Shown here: piece by piece, positions 16,530 through 25,682 of the stretch
How the letters are laid out: each line of letters begins with the position of its first letter
Numbering within the stretch: position 1 is the first letter of the stretch
Source: G963665005 sp963665005
Lineage (GTDB): Bacteria > Bacillota > Clostridia > Christensenellales > SZUA-584
Direction of reading: 5' to 3'
DNA: 64,000 bases
Assembly (NCBI GenBank): GCA_963665005.2
Contig: CAXXTQ010000001.1
Span: forward strand, 1,922,001 to 1,986,000
The notes under the pieces: generated by a model
Seen by the model: only the letters and a program-made list of their open reading frames with translations
What the model was told of the DNA's origin: nothing
The model's database searches: none
Program-made: the position numbers and the translations under genes

Positions 16530-16558
16530 TTGCAGACACTTTTTTTTTAATGTATAAT
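16530..16558 (+). promoter_or_regulatory. Promoter of lon-engB-metallophosphoesterase
   Basis: TTGCAG (16530-16535) and TATAAT (16553-16558) with a 17-bp spacer lie 30 bp before the lon ATG. I saw no CIRCE or CtsR-type heat-shock operator nearby. Confidence 0.8.
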
Positions 16559-16588
16559 ACACCAGCAAATATTTATTGGAGGCAGTTA

Positions 16589-18901
16589 ATGAGCAACACG
16601 ATGCCGATGGTTGCGCTAAGAGACGTTATAGTCTTTCCGGAGATGGCGCTTCATTTTGAAGTCGGAAGAGAAAAATCAGTAGCGGCACTGGAAGAAGCTA
16701 TGGAAAATGACCAGACAATTTTTCTTGCTGCGCAGAAAGATAAAGAAGTATCGGACCCCAGCCCCGAAGATATATTCGAGGTAGGAACTGTTTCAAAAAT
16801 AAAGCAAATACTAAAGCTTCCCGGAGATATAATACGCGTTTTAGTAAAAGGGGTTTATCGGGCAAAGATTGTTAAGTTTACAAAAACCGAACCGTATCTT
16901 GAAGTCGAAACAAAACAACTTGTATCAAAAAAATCTTCTGAAAACGATTCGAAAGAACTGGCTTTAAAAAGAATGGTTACCAATCTTTTCGATGACCTTA
17001 CCAGCCTCAGCACGAAAGTATCTTCCGAAACGCTTTCGTCTGTAAACAGTGTTGAAGATGTAGGACAGATGGCGGATATTATTGCTTCAAGCGTGGTTTT
17101 TGTTCTTGAAGACAAGCAGGAAATATTAGAGAGCGCAGATAGTATAGCAAGGCTGGAGAAACTCGTAAAAGTTTTATCGAGCGAACTTGAAATAGCTACG
17201 ATAGAAAACGATATAAGAAATAAAGTCAGAAACCAGATTGATAAATCGCAAAAAGAATACGTTCTTCGCGAACAGCTAAGAGCAATTCAAACTGAACTCG
17301 GCGAAGGCTCTGGTATTAAATCTGACGCGGATGAGCTAAGAGAAAAGCTTTCAAAACTTCCCGTAAGCGATGAGGTAAGAGAAAAAGCGGAAAAAGAAAT
17401 ATCGCGAATGGAAAAGCTTTCACTCGGATCGCCCGAACTTGGCGTTATTCGCTCATACGTTGAATGGATTATTGACTTGCCCTGGGGCATAGAAACTAAG
17501 GATAATCTTGATTTAACTCACGCAAGGCAGATACTCGACGAAGACCATTTCGGGCTCGAAAAAGTTAAAGATAGAGTTGTGGAATATTTGGCTGTGCTTG
17601 CAAGAAAAAAAGATTTGCATGGGCCGATACTATGTTTTGTCGGGCCTCCGGGTACAGGCAAAACTTCTATCGCACGTTCTATCGCCAGAGCGCTGGGCAG
17701 AAAGTTTGCAAGGACGTCGCTTGGCGGGCTGCGCGACGAAGCGGAAATCCGCGGGCACAGAAGAACGTATATAGGCGCTATTCCGGGTAGAATTATATCC
17801 GCGATAAAACAGGCGGGAAGCGTTAACCCTGTGTTTTTGTTCGACGAAATAGATAAAATGGCGAACGATTTTCGGGGCGACCCCGCTTCTGCTATGCTTG
17901 AGGTTTTAGACCCCGAAATAAACGGCACATTCCGCGACCATTATCTTGATCTGCCATTTAGCTTAGAGCAAGTCATGTTTTTAACTACCGCAAACAGCTA
18001 CGATACAATACCCGCTCCCCTGCTCGACAGAATGGAAATAATAGACCTTTCAAGCTATACCGAGCTAGAGAAAATAGGTATTGCTAAAAATCATCTGATA
18101 AAAAAACAGCAGGAAGCGCACGGGCTTTTGCCCGATGAAGCTGTAATTAAAGACAGCGCGCTTATCGAGATAATACGTCATTACACAAGAGAAGCGGGCG
18201 TGAGAAACCTCGAAAGAAAGATAGCTACCGTTTTTAGAAAATGTGTTTTCGAACTTTCCAAGAAAAAGAAAACTAATATTGTGGTCACAAAGAACACAGT
18301 GCATAAGTATCTTGGGCCAATCATGTTTTCTCAGACAAAGTCTGATTCTGTTGACAGAATAGGCGTAGTAACGGGGCTTGCATGGACTGCCGCTGGCGGG
18401 CAGACGCTTGTAGTAGAGGCTATAAAGATGCACGGCAAAGGAAAGCTGGTGCTGACAGGAAAGCTTGGCGAAGTTATGCAGGAATCTGCAAAAGCCGCGC
18501 TTAGTTACGTACGCTCTAACTGCAAAGAATTAGGCATTGAAGAAAATTTTATAGACAGCAATGACATACATATACACCTTCCCGAAGGTGCAATACCAAA
18601 AGACGGGCCTTCGGCAGGCGTGACAATAGTTACCGCTCTTGTTTCTGTACTTTCGGGTAAAACGGTAAAGAGCGATATTGCCATGACGGGTGAAATAACT
18701 CTTACCGGAAGGGTTTTGCCTATAGGCGGGCTAAAAGAAAAAGCTCTTGCCGCTGTAAAGGTAGGTATCAGCAATATCATTATCCCCAAAGAAAATGAAA
18801 AAGATTTGGCCGATATACCGTCTGCCGTAAGAAAAAAGATAAACTTTATTCCGGTTACTGAACTTAGCGAAGTTATAAAAACCGCCGTAAATCAAGAATA
18901 G
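16589..18901 (+). CDS. lon: ATP-dependent protease La (Lon)
   Basis: I choose the ATG at 16589 because GGAGG sits at 16578-16582 and the promoter -10 box at 16553 would otherwise lie inside the gene. The 770-residue product has the N-terminal Lon substrate domain (VALRDVIVFPEM), a coiled-coil region, an AAA+ module with Walker A GPPGTGKTS (about residue 351) and Walker B FLFDEIDKM, and a C-terminal serine-lysine protease domain with the nucleophile in PKDGPSAGVT (about Ser674) and the lysine in GGLKEKALAAVK (about Lys717). It degrades damaged and regulatory proteins in the cytoplasm. First gene of a three-gene rightward operon. Confidence 0.97.
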   Translation: MSNTMPMVALRDVIVFPEMALHFEVGREKSVAALEEAMENDQTIFLAAQKDKEVSDPSPEDIFEVGTVSKIKQILKLPGDIIRVLVKGVYRAKIVKFTKTEPYLEVETKQLVSKKSSENDSKELALKRMVTNLFDDLTSLSTKVSSETLSSVNSVEDVGQMADIIASSVVFVLEDKQEILESADSIARLEKLVKVLSSELEIATIENDIRNKVRNQIDKSQKEYVLREQLRAIQTELGEGSGIKSDADELREKLSKLPVSDEVREKAEKEISRMEKLSLGSPELGVIRSYVEWIIDLPWGIETKDNLDLTHARQILDEDHFGLEKVKDRVVEYLAVLARKKDLHGPILCFVGPPGTGKTSIARSIARALGRKFARTSLGGLRDEAEIRGHRRTYIGAIPGRIISAIKQAGSVNPVFLFDEIDKMANDFRGDPASAMLEVLDPEINGTFRDHYLDLPFSLEQVMFLTTANSYDTIPAPLLDRMEIIDLSSYTELEKIGIAKNHLIKKQQEAHGLLPDEAVIKDSALIEIIRHYTREAGVRNLERKIATVFRKCVFELSKKKKTNIVVTKNTVHKYLGPIMFSQTKSDSVDRIGVVTGLAWTAAGGQTLVVEAIKMHGKGKLVLTGKLGEVMQESAKAALSYVRSNCKELGIEENFIDSNDIHIHLPEGAIPKDGPSAGVTIVTALVSVLSGKTVKSDIAMTGEITLTGRVLPIGGLKEKALAAVKVGISNIIIPKENEKDLADIPSAVRKKINFIPVTELSEVIKTAVNQE

Positions 18902-18910
18902 GTTGTATAA

Positions 18911-19498
18911 ATGGAAATAAAAAAGGCAAGTTTTTTAAAAAGCATGAAGAGCATAAGCGATTATCCGCAAACAGGCATGACAGAGATTGCGATATGCGGA
19001 AAATCTAACGTAGGCAAATCGTCGCTTATAAATTTATTGACGAAAAATTCTAAACTTGCAAAAATAAGCTCCAGCCCCGGAAAAACAAGGCTCGTTAATT
19101 TTTTTGTAATTAACGAGAATTTTCTTTTTGTAGACCTTCCCGGGTACGGATACGCTAAAGTTTCAAAAGAAGAGCAGAAAAGCTGGCCAACTATGATAGA
19201 AGATTATTTTACAAAGTCAGAAAAACTGCGCGCACTTTTGATACTGCTCGATATTCGGCACCAGCCTACGAATGACGATATGCTCATGTTCGAATGGGCG
19301 GCGCATTTTGGGCTGCATGTCATAATTGTTGCGACAAAGGCGGACAAAATCGCGAAATCAAGACGCCCCCAGAGGCTGAGTGAAATTAAGAAAAAGGTCA
19401 GCGGCGGTGTAGAATATCCTATAGTAGCGGTCTCCGTGTTAAAAAAAGTTGGCGAAGAACAGCTTCTTGAACAAATAGAAAAGGCATTGCAGATATGA
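18911..19498 (+). CDS. engB: Ribosome biogenesis GTPase EngB/YsxC
   Basis: A 195-residue TRAFAC-class GTPase with G1 CGKSNVGKSSLINLL, the switch region SPGKTRLVNFF, G3 FVDLPGYGYAKV and G4 TKADKI. These are signatures of YihA/YsxC, needed for late assembly of the 50S subunit. It follows lon after 9 bp; lon-engB adjacency is conserved in many Firmicutes. Confidence 0.96.
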   Translation: MEIKKASFLKSMKSISDYPQTGMTEIAICGKSNVGKSSLINLLTKNSKLAKISSSPGKTRLVNFFVINENFLFVDLPGYGYAKVSKEEQKSWPTMIEDYFTKSEKLRALLILLDIRHQPTNDDMLMFEWAAHFGLHVIIVATKADKIAKSRRPQRLSEIKKKVSGGVEYPIVAVSVLKKVGEEQLLEQIEKALQI

Positions 19499-20190
19499 GC
19501 ATTTACGCAATTGGTGATTTGCATCTTTCGGGGTTTTCTCCTAAACCAATGGATATTTTCGGAGACCATTGGACAGGTCACTGGGGAAATATAAAACAAG
19601 ACTGGCAGAAAACTGTAAGCAGTGACGATCTCGTACTTCTGCCCGGAGATTTATCCTGGGCGCTGCGGCTTTCGGAGGCCGCAGGCGATATGCGCGAAAT
19701 CTGTTCTCTTCCGGGAAAAAAGGTAATGATAAAAGGCAACCACGATTACTGGTGGAGCTCTTTGGCGCAGGTTAAATCGCTTCTTTGCAATAATACAGAG
19801 GCTATACAAAACAACAGCTGCGTTTACAAAGACTATGTAATCGCCGGGTCAAGAGGCTGGACTACCCCCGGAACAAGCCAGTATAACGCCAAAGATGACG
19901 AAAAACTCTATCTGCGCGAAGCGGGCAGGCTTGAGCTTTCGTTAAAACATGCAAAGAAGGCATCTCCGGAAGCAAAACTAATTTGCATGATGCATTTTCC
20001 GCCGTCCGGCAAACAGGGAAACGAAACTCTTTATACAAAGCTGTTCGAAGAGTACGGAGCGGTGCACGTCGTTTACGGGCATTTGCACTCGGGCAGTATA
20101 CAAAACGCCTTATCGGGCGTTGTAAGGGGCGTTAAGTACACTCTTGTTTCATGTGACGCTCTGGGCTTTAAACTCGCTAAAATAATATAA
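19495..20190 (+). CDS. Calcineurin-like metallophosphoesterase
   Basis: A 231-residue protein with the metal-binding motifs of the family in order: YAIGDLHLS, LPGDLSWAL, KGNHDYWW, MMHFPP and VYGHLHSG. It should use two metal ions to cleave phosphoesters; the substrate is unknown. The ATG overlaps the engB stop (ATGA), so translation is coupled. Confidence 0.9.
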   Translation: MSIYAIGDLHLSGFSPKPMDIFGDHWTGHWGNIKQDWQKTVSSDDLVLLPGDLSWALRLSEAAGDMREICSLPGKKVMIKGNHDYWWSSLAQVKSLLCNNTEAIQNNSCVYKDYVIAGSRGWTTPGTSQYNAKDDEKLYLREAGRLELSLKHAKKASPEAKLICMMHFPPSGKQGNETLYTKLFEEYGAVHVVYGHLHSGSIQNALSGVVRGVKYTLVSCDALGFKLAKII

Positions 20191-20205
20191 AAGATAAACA
20201 AAAAA

Positions 20206-20247
20206 GCTCCTGCCCGTCAAATTACGGGGCAAGAGCCTTTATTTTTA
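20206..20247. terminator. Bidirectional terminator
   Basis: GCTC.TGCCCG pairs with CGGGGCA.GAGC around an 8-nt loop (20206-20236), with T-rich sequence after it on the plus strand and an A-run before it. It separates the convergent lon operon and the MMPL pair. Confidence 0.87.
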
Positions 20248-20252
20248 TTATA

Positions 20253-21872
20253 CTATTGAAATAAAGCGGCAAACCTTGAAAAGAAGTTCTCCTCTTTTTC
20301 CTGCGTTTCCTGCACAGTAAACTGCTTTGGCGAAGATATCTCCGGTGTAGTCAGAATATACTGTACGCTCGAAGGGCTGTTTTTATCGGGCGATGCAAAA
20401 GATACAGCCGGTGTGTCATCGGAGAGAAAAGCATCTGTCTGAGAAGATATTTCATCTTTAGCGGTTGAAATTCCATCTTTAAAATCTATCTGTCCGTCTA
20501 TCAATTCCTGAATGTTTTCAGGAAGCTTTTTTATAGAATAATATAACTGGCGTATTCCCGAAGAGCTGCTTTTTACTCCTCCGCTGTAAAGCGCAAAACC
20601 GTCTTTTAATTCATCATACCCGCTTTTTAGTTCGCCGGCGTTAGCCGCGGCGGTACTTAGCCCCTCGTCAAACTGCTTATACATTTGTGCAGTCTGCGAA
20701 ACTCCCGCTGTATATTCGCCAAGGCCGCTGCTTGCTGACCCAAGGCCGCCAGATAAAGATTCCAGAGTTCCGAGTATCTCCAGAGTTCCATTGGCAAGCG
20801 CAGAAACGGACGGATCGGCGCTTGATTGCAATGATAACGCCAGGGCTTTTAAACCGCCCGAGGAAGCGGACAGAGCGCCAAGGCCGCTGTTTATGCCGCT
20901 GATACCTTCCGCGACAGACTTACCGTTAGCTGAAAGTTCATCTAACCCCGCCCCAATCTGTGATGATGAGCTCGAAAGCGACTTTATACCGTCAAGGTAT
21001 TCGCCTAGGCCGTTAGAATATTGATTCATGCCCGAGAGCATATCGTCGCCGTTTTCAGCAAGCTGCGACATGCCGTAGCTAAGGCTTCCCACGCCGTCTT
21101 TTAGTGTGGTGATACCGTCTTTTAAATCGGATGTTCCATCAACCATTTCGCTTGCGCCGTCCAGCATATCAGAAAATCCATCCTGAAATTCGCTTATGCT
21201 GTCTTCTATTCCGCTAGAAGAAAACGCGCCCTTAACAAGAGTGATAGAAACAGGGTCCATTTGGAATTCGCTTATGTCCGCTTCTAAGTATACTTTTCCG
21301 CTTTCGTCGGGAAAAATATTATAGCTTATATTCATAGTCTGCCCTACCACAACATTAGCGGCGCCGTCTGCATTAATATTGCCTGCGGTATTCATGTTAA
21401 GCGGCAATGTAATTTGTGCCATAAAGCCGTCGCGTACTCTTTTCTCGCATAGATAGTTAGGTTTATACTCTATTTCTATTTTTAAATGCCCTGTTTTCCC
21501 GCCGAGATTGATACCCGAAATTTTATTTCCGTCAAGAAAATACTGTATATCAAAAACCATAGGCAGTTCGCCTTCTGTAGTTCCCTGATAATAGAGCCCT
21601 CCCTCTATGTAATCATCGGTAAAACTAATTTTATCGCCTTTTACTACAGGTTCACTTAGCGTAGACAGATTTTTTATGTTTGTATATTGTCCGTAATCAA
21701 CATATTCGCCGAATAGCTGGTTAACGACGTATATCTTTTTAACGCTGCCGTCGTGATTAAGCGACGCATATACCGTTTCGTTTTTTTGCTGTGCCGCAAA
21801 AGCCGATGTCACAAATAAACTTAAGCACATTACTATAAGTAATATAGCTGCGGCAATTTTTTTAAATTTCAT
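20253..21872 (-). CDS. Secreted Gly/Leu heptad-repeat protein (YhgE/Pip-like partner of MMPL transporter)
   Basis: This 539-residue protein has a cleavable signal peptide ending near SAFAA. The first half is a beta-rich domain (about residues 30-220). The second half is made of repeated LxxGxxxL heptads (MLDGASEMVDGTSDLKDG, LSGGLGSASSGLGEY), the x-x-x-Leu-x-x-Gly pattern of YhgE/Pip-type membrane proteins. Unlike those it has no clear C-terminal membrane helices and ends in a short amphipathic FFSRFAALFQ. Its start overlaps the MMPL stop by 11 bp, so the two probably form one export or cell-envelope system. Substrate unknown. Confidence 0.8.
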   Translation of the reverse strand: MKFKKIAAAILLIVMCLSLFVTSAFAAQQKNETVYASLNHDGSVKKIYVVNQLFGEYVDYGQYTNIKNLSTLSEPVVKGDKISFTDDYIEGGLYYQGTTEGELPMVFDIQYFLDGNKISGINLGGKTGHLKIEIEYKPNYLCEKRVRDGFMAQITLPLNMNTAGNINADGAANVVVGQTMNISYNIFPDESGKVYLEADISEFQMDPVSITLVKGAFSSSGIEDSISEFQDGFSDMLDGASEMVDGTSDLKDGITTLKDGVGSLSYGMSQLAENGDDMLSGMNQYSNGLGEYLDGIKSLSSSSSQIGAGLDELSANGKSVAEGISGINSGLGALSASSGGLKALALSLQSSADPSVSALANGTLEILGTLESLSGGLGSASSGLGEYTAGVSQTAQMYKQFDEGLSTAAANAGELKSGYDELKDGFALYSGGVKSSSSGIRQLYYSIKKLPENIQELIDGQIDFKDGISTAKDEISSQTDAFLSDDTPAVSFASPDKNSPSSVQYILTTPEISSPKQFTVQETQEKEENFFSRFAALFQ

Positions 21873-23940
21873 TTTTTCTTCTCCCCAAAAACAATTTTCT
21901 TGTCATAGTTGTCTTTTTTATAAACTTATCTAAAAGTATTAACACCTGTGGTAATACTATTATCGTCATCGCTCCCGATAAAAGTGCGCCTCTCCCTATT
22001 AGAGTGCCGAGCTGCGACATTGCAGGCAGCGAAAACGTTGCAGAAACTACAAAGCCTGCCGCTGTTAAAACGAGTGCGGATATGAGTATAGACGCGCCTG
22101 CCTTTTCTGCGGCATACTCCCCTGCCTCTCTTTTGCCCAGCGTTTTTCTGCCCTCCAAATAATAATTAGTCATAATTATCGTATAGTCTATTGTGGCGCC
22201 AAGCTGTACAGCGCTTATTATCATGTACCCTATAAAAACCATAGGCGTGCCCATAAAATAAGGTATAGACATGTTTATCCAGATAGAAGTCTGTATGATA
22301 AACAAGAGTATAATGGGTATTGATACAGACTTAAACGTTAATAAAAGTATTAAGCCGACGAGCAGTATAGATATAAGCGATACGAGCAGAAAATCTCCGC
22401 TAGTCGCCTGCTTGATGTCGTAAATAACAGGAGAAGCTCCCGTAACAAATGCATCATCATATGTTTTTTCTACAGTTTGCCTAATCTGCTCGACTGCAAA
22501 AAACGCATCATCGCCTTCTATACTTGTATCAATCTCAGCTATGTATCGAGAATAATTATCGCTCAAAAACTCGGTCTTTATATTCTCGGGTATCATTTCT
22601 TCGGGCATTGCCGGGTCTATAAACGAGTAATACCCCTGTACGCTCTTTACGAACGCAAGAGAATCGATTGCATTTACGTTGCTGTATTCTCCCGCCTCGT
22701 CTCCCCTGGGCACTAATACTACTATATTATTGCTTGAACCAAATGTGTCTTCTATTTTTTGATTCATAGAGTTCTGCTCTTCACTGCTGCCCGTGTTAGA
22801 AGCATAAGTGAATTTGTTATTGCTCTGTGCCAAAAAGCTCACAACAGACAGTATAAGCAAAAGCCCTAAAACTATGTATTTAATTTTTCCGCCCAATATA
22901 TGCTGTACCTTTTTCATAGAAGGCATCAGCTTTTTATGCTTTGTTTTGTCGATTGCTTTTACAAAAGCAACAGACAGAGCAGGCAGCAGTATCATTACAC
23001 TTATAAGGCTGAAGAAAATACCTTTGGCAAGCACAAACCCCATGTCCTGCCCCATTGTATAGCTCATAAAAACAAGCGATATAAAACCAACTATTGTCGT
23101 CAATCCGCTTGATAAAACAGAAGAAAACGATGCCTTTATTGCCTTTATCATAGCTTTGCCCGCATCTTTTTCTGTTTTGCGTTCCTGCTCAAACCTGTGC
23201 AGCAGAAAGATAGAATAATCCATAGATATCGCAAGCTGCAGTATAGAAGCGCTCGCAAATGTCATGTACGAAACTTCTCCGAAAATGACGTTTGTGCCCA
23301 TGTTAAGAAGTATCGCCGCTCCAATAGTGATAAGAAAAAGCGCGACTTCGAAAAAAGAATTTGTTGCCAGAAACAAAATCAAAAGTATGATAACAAGCGC
23401 AATTATAATGCCTGTGAATATCGTTTCGTTTACAGATTTAGTGTTATAATATTCATCCGAAGCACTTCCCGAGATTATCAGATCGTTGCCGAACATTTTT
23501 CTTAAATTGTCAATTGCTCTGCGTGTCTGCTCGGCATAATCGTCCTGCTCGAATATAATCTGGAGCAGGGCGCTGTCGCCTACGAGATAGTTGTTCCTTA
23601 TTTCTTCGTCAATTAATTCTATAGGCTGTTTTAAGTCGGCAATATCGTCAAGCCAAACTACGTTTTTAATACCGTCTATTTTTTCTATCTGCTGTTTTTT
23701 CTCCAATACCTCAACTATGTTTACGCCTTGCAGCATAATAACTGCGTTGCCGTTATAGCTGTACTCGGACTTTAAAATATCAACGCCCTTTTTCGAAGGT
23801 GAATCATCGGGCAAATATTTTGACATATCATAATTCTGGCCCACGCCGAGCATTAAAAATCCGCATAGAATCGAAAAAATTATAAAAATTAATATGACTG
23901 TCTTTTTTCTGTTTATAACCGCGTTGAAAAACTTATTCAA
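21862..23940 (-). CDS. MMPL/RND-family transporter
   Basis: A 692-residue membrane protein with two similar halves. Each half has one TM segment, an extracellular loop of about 130-150 residues, and a bundle of five TM segments, giving 12 in total. The motifs ATNSFFEVALFLITIGA, QLAISMDYSIFLLHRFEQER and QLGATIDYTIIMTNYYLE match MMPL (YdfJ-like) proteins, with the intramembrane Asp/Tyr pairs used for proton relay. MMPL proteins export lipids, peptides or drugs using the proton gradient. It is paired with the heptad-repeat protein and lies downstream of a membrane LuxR regulator. Confidence 0.9.
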   Translation of the reverse strand: MNKFFNAVINRKKTVILIFIIFSILCGFLMLGVGQNYDMSKYLPDDSPSKKGVDILKSEYSYNGNAVIMLQGVNIVEVLEKKQQIEKIDGIKNVVWLDDIADLKQPIELIDEEIRNNYLVGDSALLQIIFEQDDYAEQTRRAIDNLRKMFGNDLIISGSASDEYYNTKSVNETIFTGIIIALVIILLILFLATNSFFEVALFLITIGAAILLNMGTNVIFGEVSYMTFASASILQLAISMDYSIFLLHRFEQERKTEKDAGKAMIKAIKASFSSVLSSGLTTIVGFISLVFMSYTMGQDMGFVLAKGIFFSLISVMILLPALSVAFVKAIDKTKHKKLMPSMKKVQHILGGKIKYIVLGLLLILSVVSFLAQSNNKFTYASNTGSSEEQNSMNQKIEDTFGSSNNIVVLVPRGDEAGEYSNVNAIDSLAFVKSVQGYYSFIDPAMPEEMIPENIKTEFLSDNYSRYIAEIDTSIEGDDAFFAVEQIRQTVEKTYDDAFVTGASPVIYDIKQATSGDFLLVSLISILLVGLILLLTFKSVSIPIILLFIIQTSIWINMSIPYFMGTPMVFIGYMIISAVQLGATIDYTIIMTNYYLEGRKTLGKREAGEYAAEKAGASILISALVLTAAGFVVSATFSLPAMSQLGTLIGRGALLSGAMTIIVLPQVLILLDKFIKKTTMTRKLFLGRRKNEI

Positions 23941-24022
23941 TTATGCACTCCTGTAAAGCATTATTCATATATTTCTATTTTATGGTATAAAAACAAAGCG
24001 CACAATTACCCGAGCGAAGGAA

Positions 24023-24034
24023 ATAGTGCACTAT
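24023..24034. promoter_or_regulatory. 12-bp perfect palindrome, possible operator
   Basis: ATAGTGCACTAT reads the same on both strands and lies in the 139-bp gap between the LuxR-type regulator and the MMPL gene, upstream of the latter. A regulator site is possible; nothing else supports it. Confidence 0.3.
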
Positions 24035-24079
24035 AATGGGTGATTTTTTATTAACCTTTTCGGGTGAATGTAAAACTAA

Positions 24080-25021
24080 TCAGCCTGAATCAGCCATAAA
24101 ATGTGTTCTGCCGAGAATATTGTTCAATTGAAGCCGATTTGATATATTGAGCTTTTTGTAAATACGTTTAATATGAGATTTCACGGTATTAATCGAAATA
24201 TGAAGCTCGCGGCTTATAAGCTCATTTGTCATTCCCTTTGCTAAAAGCTCTACAACTTCTATCTCTCTGTCAGATAAAGTATACTTTTGTTTAAGTGTCT
24301 GCCTGTCGTTTGTGATATCGAGATTGGTATTATAATTTTTAAAGAAATAAGAACAAAGATCAACAAACACGAATATAGAAAATGTTGAAAAAGTCATATG
24401 TGTCAGCTGAAAAGCAATGTTTCGCAGAAAAAAGAAATCTAATAAAGAAAAGAAAATTTGGGGTAAAAAAGCTATTATAAAATATTTAGCCAATCTCTGA
24501 TCGTGAGCATTGCTTATTTTTTTATACTTTACCGATAGAACGACCGCCTCGAAAAAAAGCGCTATAGAACAAAGCGGGTAAAAAGCCCAAAGAGCATTTG
24601 TGATAGCGAGTGACAAATCGGATTTTGAAATAAACATGACGAGTATAGTCGTTATAATAAGCAATACGCTTACGATTATTGCAGCGTATATAAGGCCTAA
24701 TCTTTTTTTTCTTTTTGTTATGGGGAAAAGCTGAATAACATAATGGCAGGTGGCAAGTATTGACGCCATTATAAGAGCGATTACAATAAGCGCAACAAGC
24801 GGAGACAGCCACTCTAAGCTTTTGCTGCTGATGGAGGAAGTCATTTCGCTAATGCTGTACATATATGAAATAAAGAGTATCGCAGAAATCGGAAGAAGAA
24901 CCATCAATGTACGGCGCGCAAGCACGTCTCTTGTTCTTATAAACATAACGCCGGAAAATAAAAAAGCACTAAATAACAGAGATGTTTCTATAAATTGTAT
25001 GGAATAAATAATAATGTTCAC
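24080..25021 (-). CDS. Membrane-anchored LuxR-type transcription regulator (about 7 TM plus HTH)
   Basis: The gene starts with GTG at 25021 behind GGAGG (10-bp spacing). About the first 230 of 313 residues are seven hydrophobic segments. They are followed by a C-terminal LuxR/FixJ helix-turn-helix (about residues 247-305): TLSDREIEVVELLAKGMT, then ISINTVKSHIKRIYKKL. There is no receiver domain, so the membrane part probably senses the signal directly. It lies just upstream of the MMPL pair on the same strand, which makes that pair a plausible target. Confidence 0.87.
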   Translation of the reverse strand: MNIIIYSIQFIETSLLFSAFLFSGVMFIRTRDVLARRTLMVLLPISAILFISYMYSISEMTSSISSKSLEWLSPLVALIVIALIMASILATCHYVIQLFPITKRKKRLGLIYAAIIVSVLLIITTILVMFISKSDLSLAITNALWAFYPLCSIALFFEAVVLSVKYKKISNAHDQRLAKYFIIAFLPQIFFSLLDFFFLRNIAFQLTHMTFSTFSIFVFVDLCSYFFKNYNTNLDITNDRQTLKQKYTLSDREIEVVELLAKGMTNELISRELHISINTVKSHIKRIYKKLNISNRLQLNNILGRTHFMADSG

Positions 25022-25150
25022 GTAAAGATTGCCTCCATAAATATATGATAAATTATAACATTATTATTACATGTTGCATAGAAGGGCATATATTGTTTAC
25101 ACCATGTTAATAATAATTAAACTTGTTAAAATATTAAATGGACAGGCTTT

Positions 25151-25582
25151 TTACTGAACACGAATAATTTTTGTGCTGTCGTTATCAGTTTTTTCAGTTA
25201 TTGCTTTTGAAACGGCTTTGTAAATAGATTCGCTTTTAACCTTTAGCTCGTAAAGCTTCTCATAATAGCCGCTGATAACCCTGTTTAATTGATTTTCCTT
25301 ATACTTAACAATCAGAAGGCGCTTTTTTGCTTCTTTATCCGCCCGCCGTATTATAGACTGCGCTTCTTCTTGCGCTTGGCTGATTGCGCCGATTATATAT
25401 TTTTCATTTTCTTTATAATCTTTAACAACTAAAGACAGCTGATGATTCTGTTCTCTCAAATGGAATATTCTTTTCTTTTGCTCGCGTAATATTTTTTCAT
25501 AATCATCTTTAAGATATTGTATATGTTTGTCTGCATATTTTGCTTTATAGTTACCCGTAAAGCTTTTTTTTAAATAGTTCAT
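25151..25582 (-). CDS. DivIVA-like coiled-coil protein
   Basis: A 143-residue, very charged and mostly helical protein with no signal peptide. Heptads run from about residue 20 to 70 (YLKDDYEKILREQKKRI) and again from 75 to 115 (AISQAQEEAQSIIRRADKEA), which recalls the second coiled coil of DivIVA/GpsB proteins. The N-terminal membrane-binding motif of true DivIVA is not evident. SD AGGAGG precedes the ATG and directly abuts the T-run of the terminator after lgt. Function not assigned. Confidence 0.7.
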   Translation of the reverse strand: MNYLKKSFTGNYKAKYADKHIQYLKDDYEKILREQKKRIFHLREQNHQLSLVVKDYKENEKYIIGAISQAQEEAQSIIRRADKEAKKRLLIVKYKENQLNRVISGYYEKLYELKVKSESIYKAVSKAITEKTDNDSTKIIRVQ

Positions 25583-25596
25583 AAGGCCGCCCTCCT

Positions 25597-25644
25597 AAAA
25601 AAATAATAGCACCGCCTGGGCAAATAAAATTGTCGGACGGTGCT
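25597..25644 (-). terminator. Terminator between lgt and the coiled-coil gene
   Basis: On the minus strand AGCACCG pairs with CGGTGCT (25608-25644) and is followed by ATTATTTTTTT. The T-run runs straight into the AGGAGG ribosome binding site of the next gene. Confidence 0.8.
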
Positions 25645-25682
25645 TATTTCTTAGTCTTTTTATGTCAAATTAGGCGACGTTA

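Noticed and set aside
16376..16592. Heat-shock operator (CIRCE or CtsR) before lon
   Set aside because: Only a plain sigma-A promoter is readable; neither the long inverted repeat nor the CtsR heptad repeat is present.
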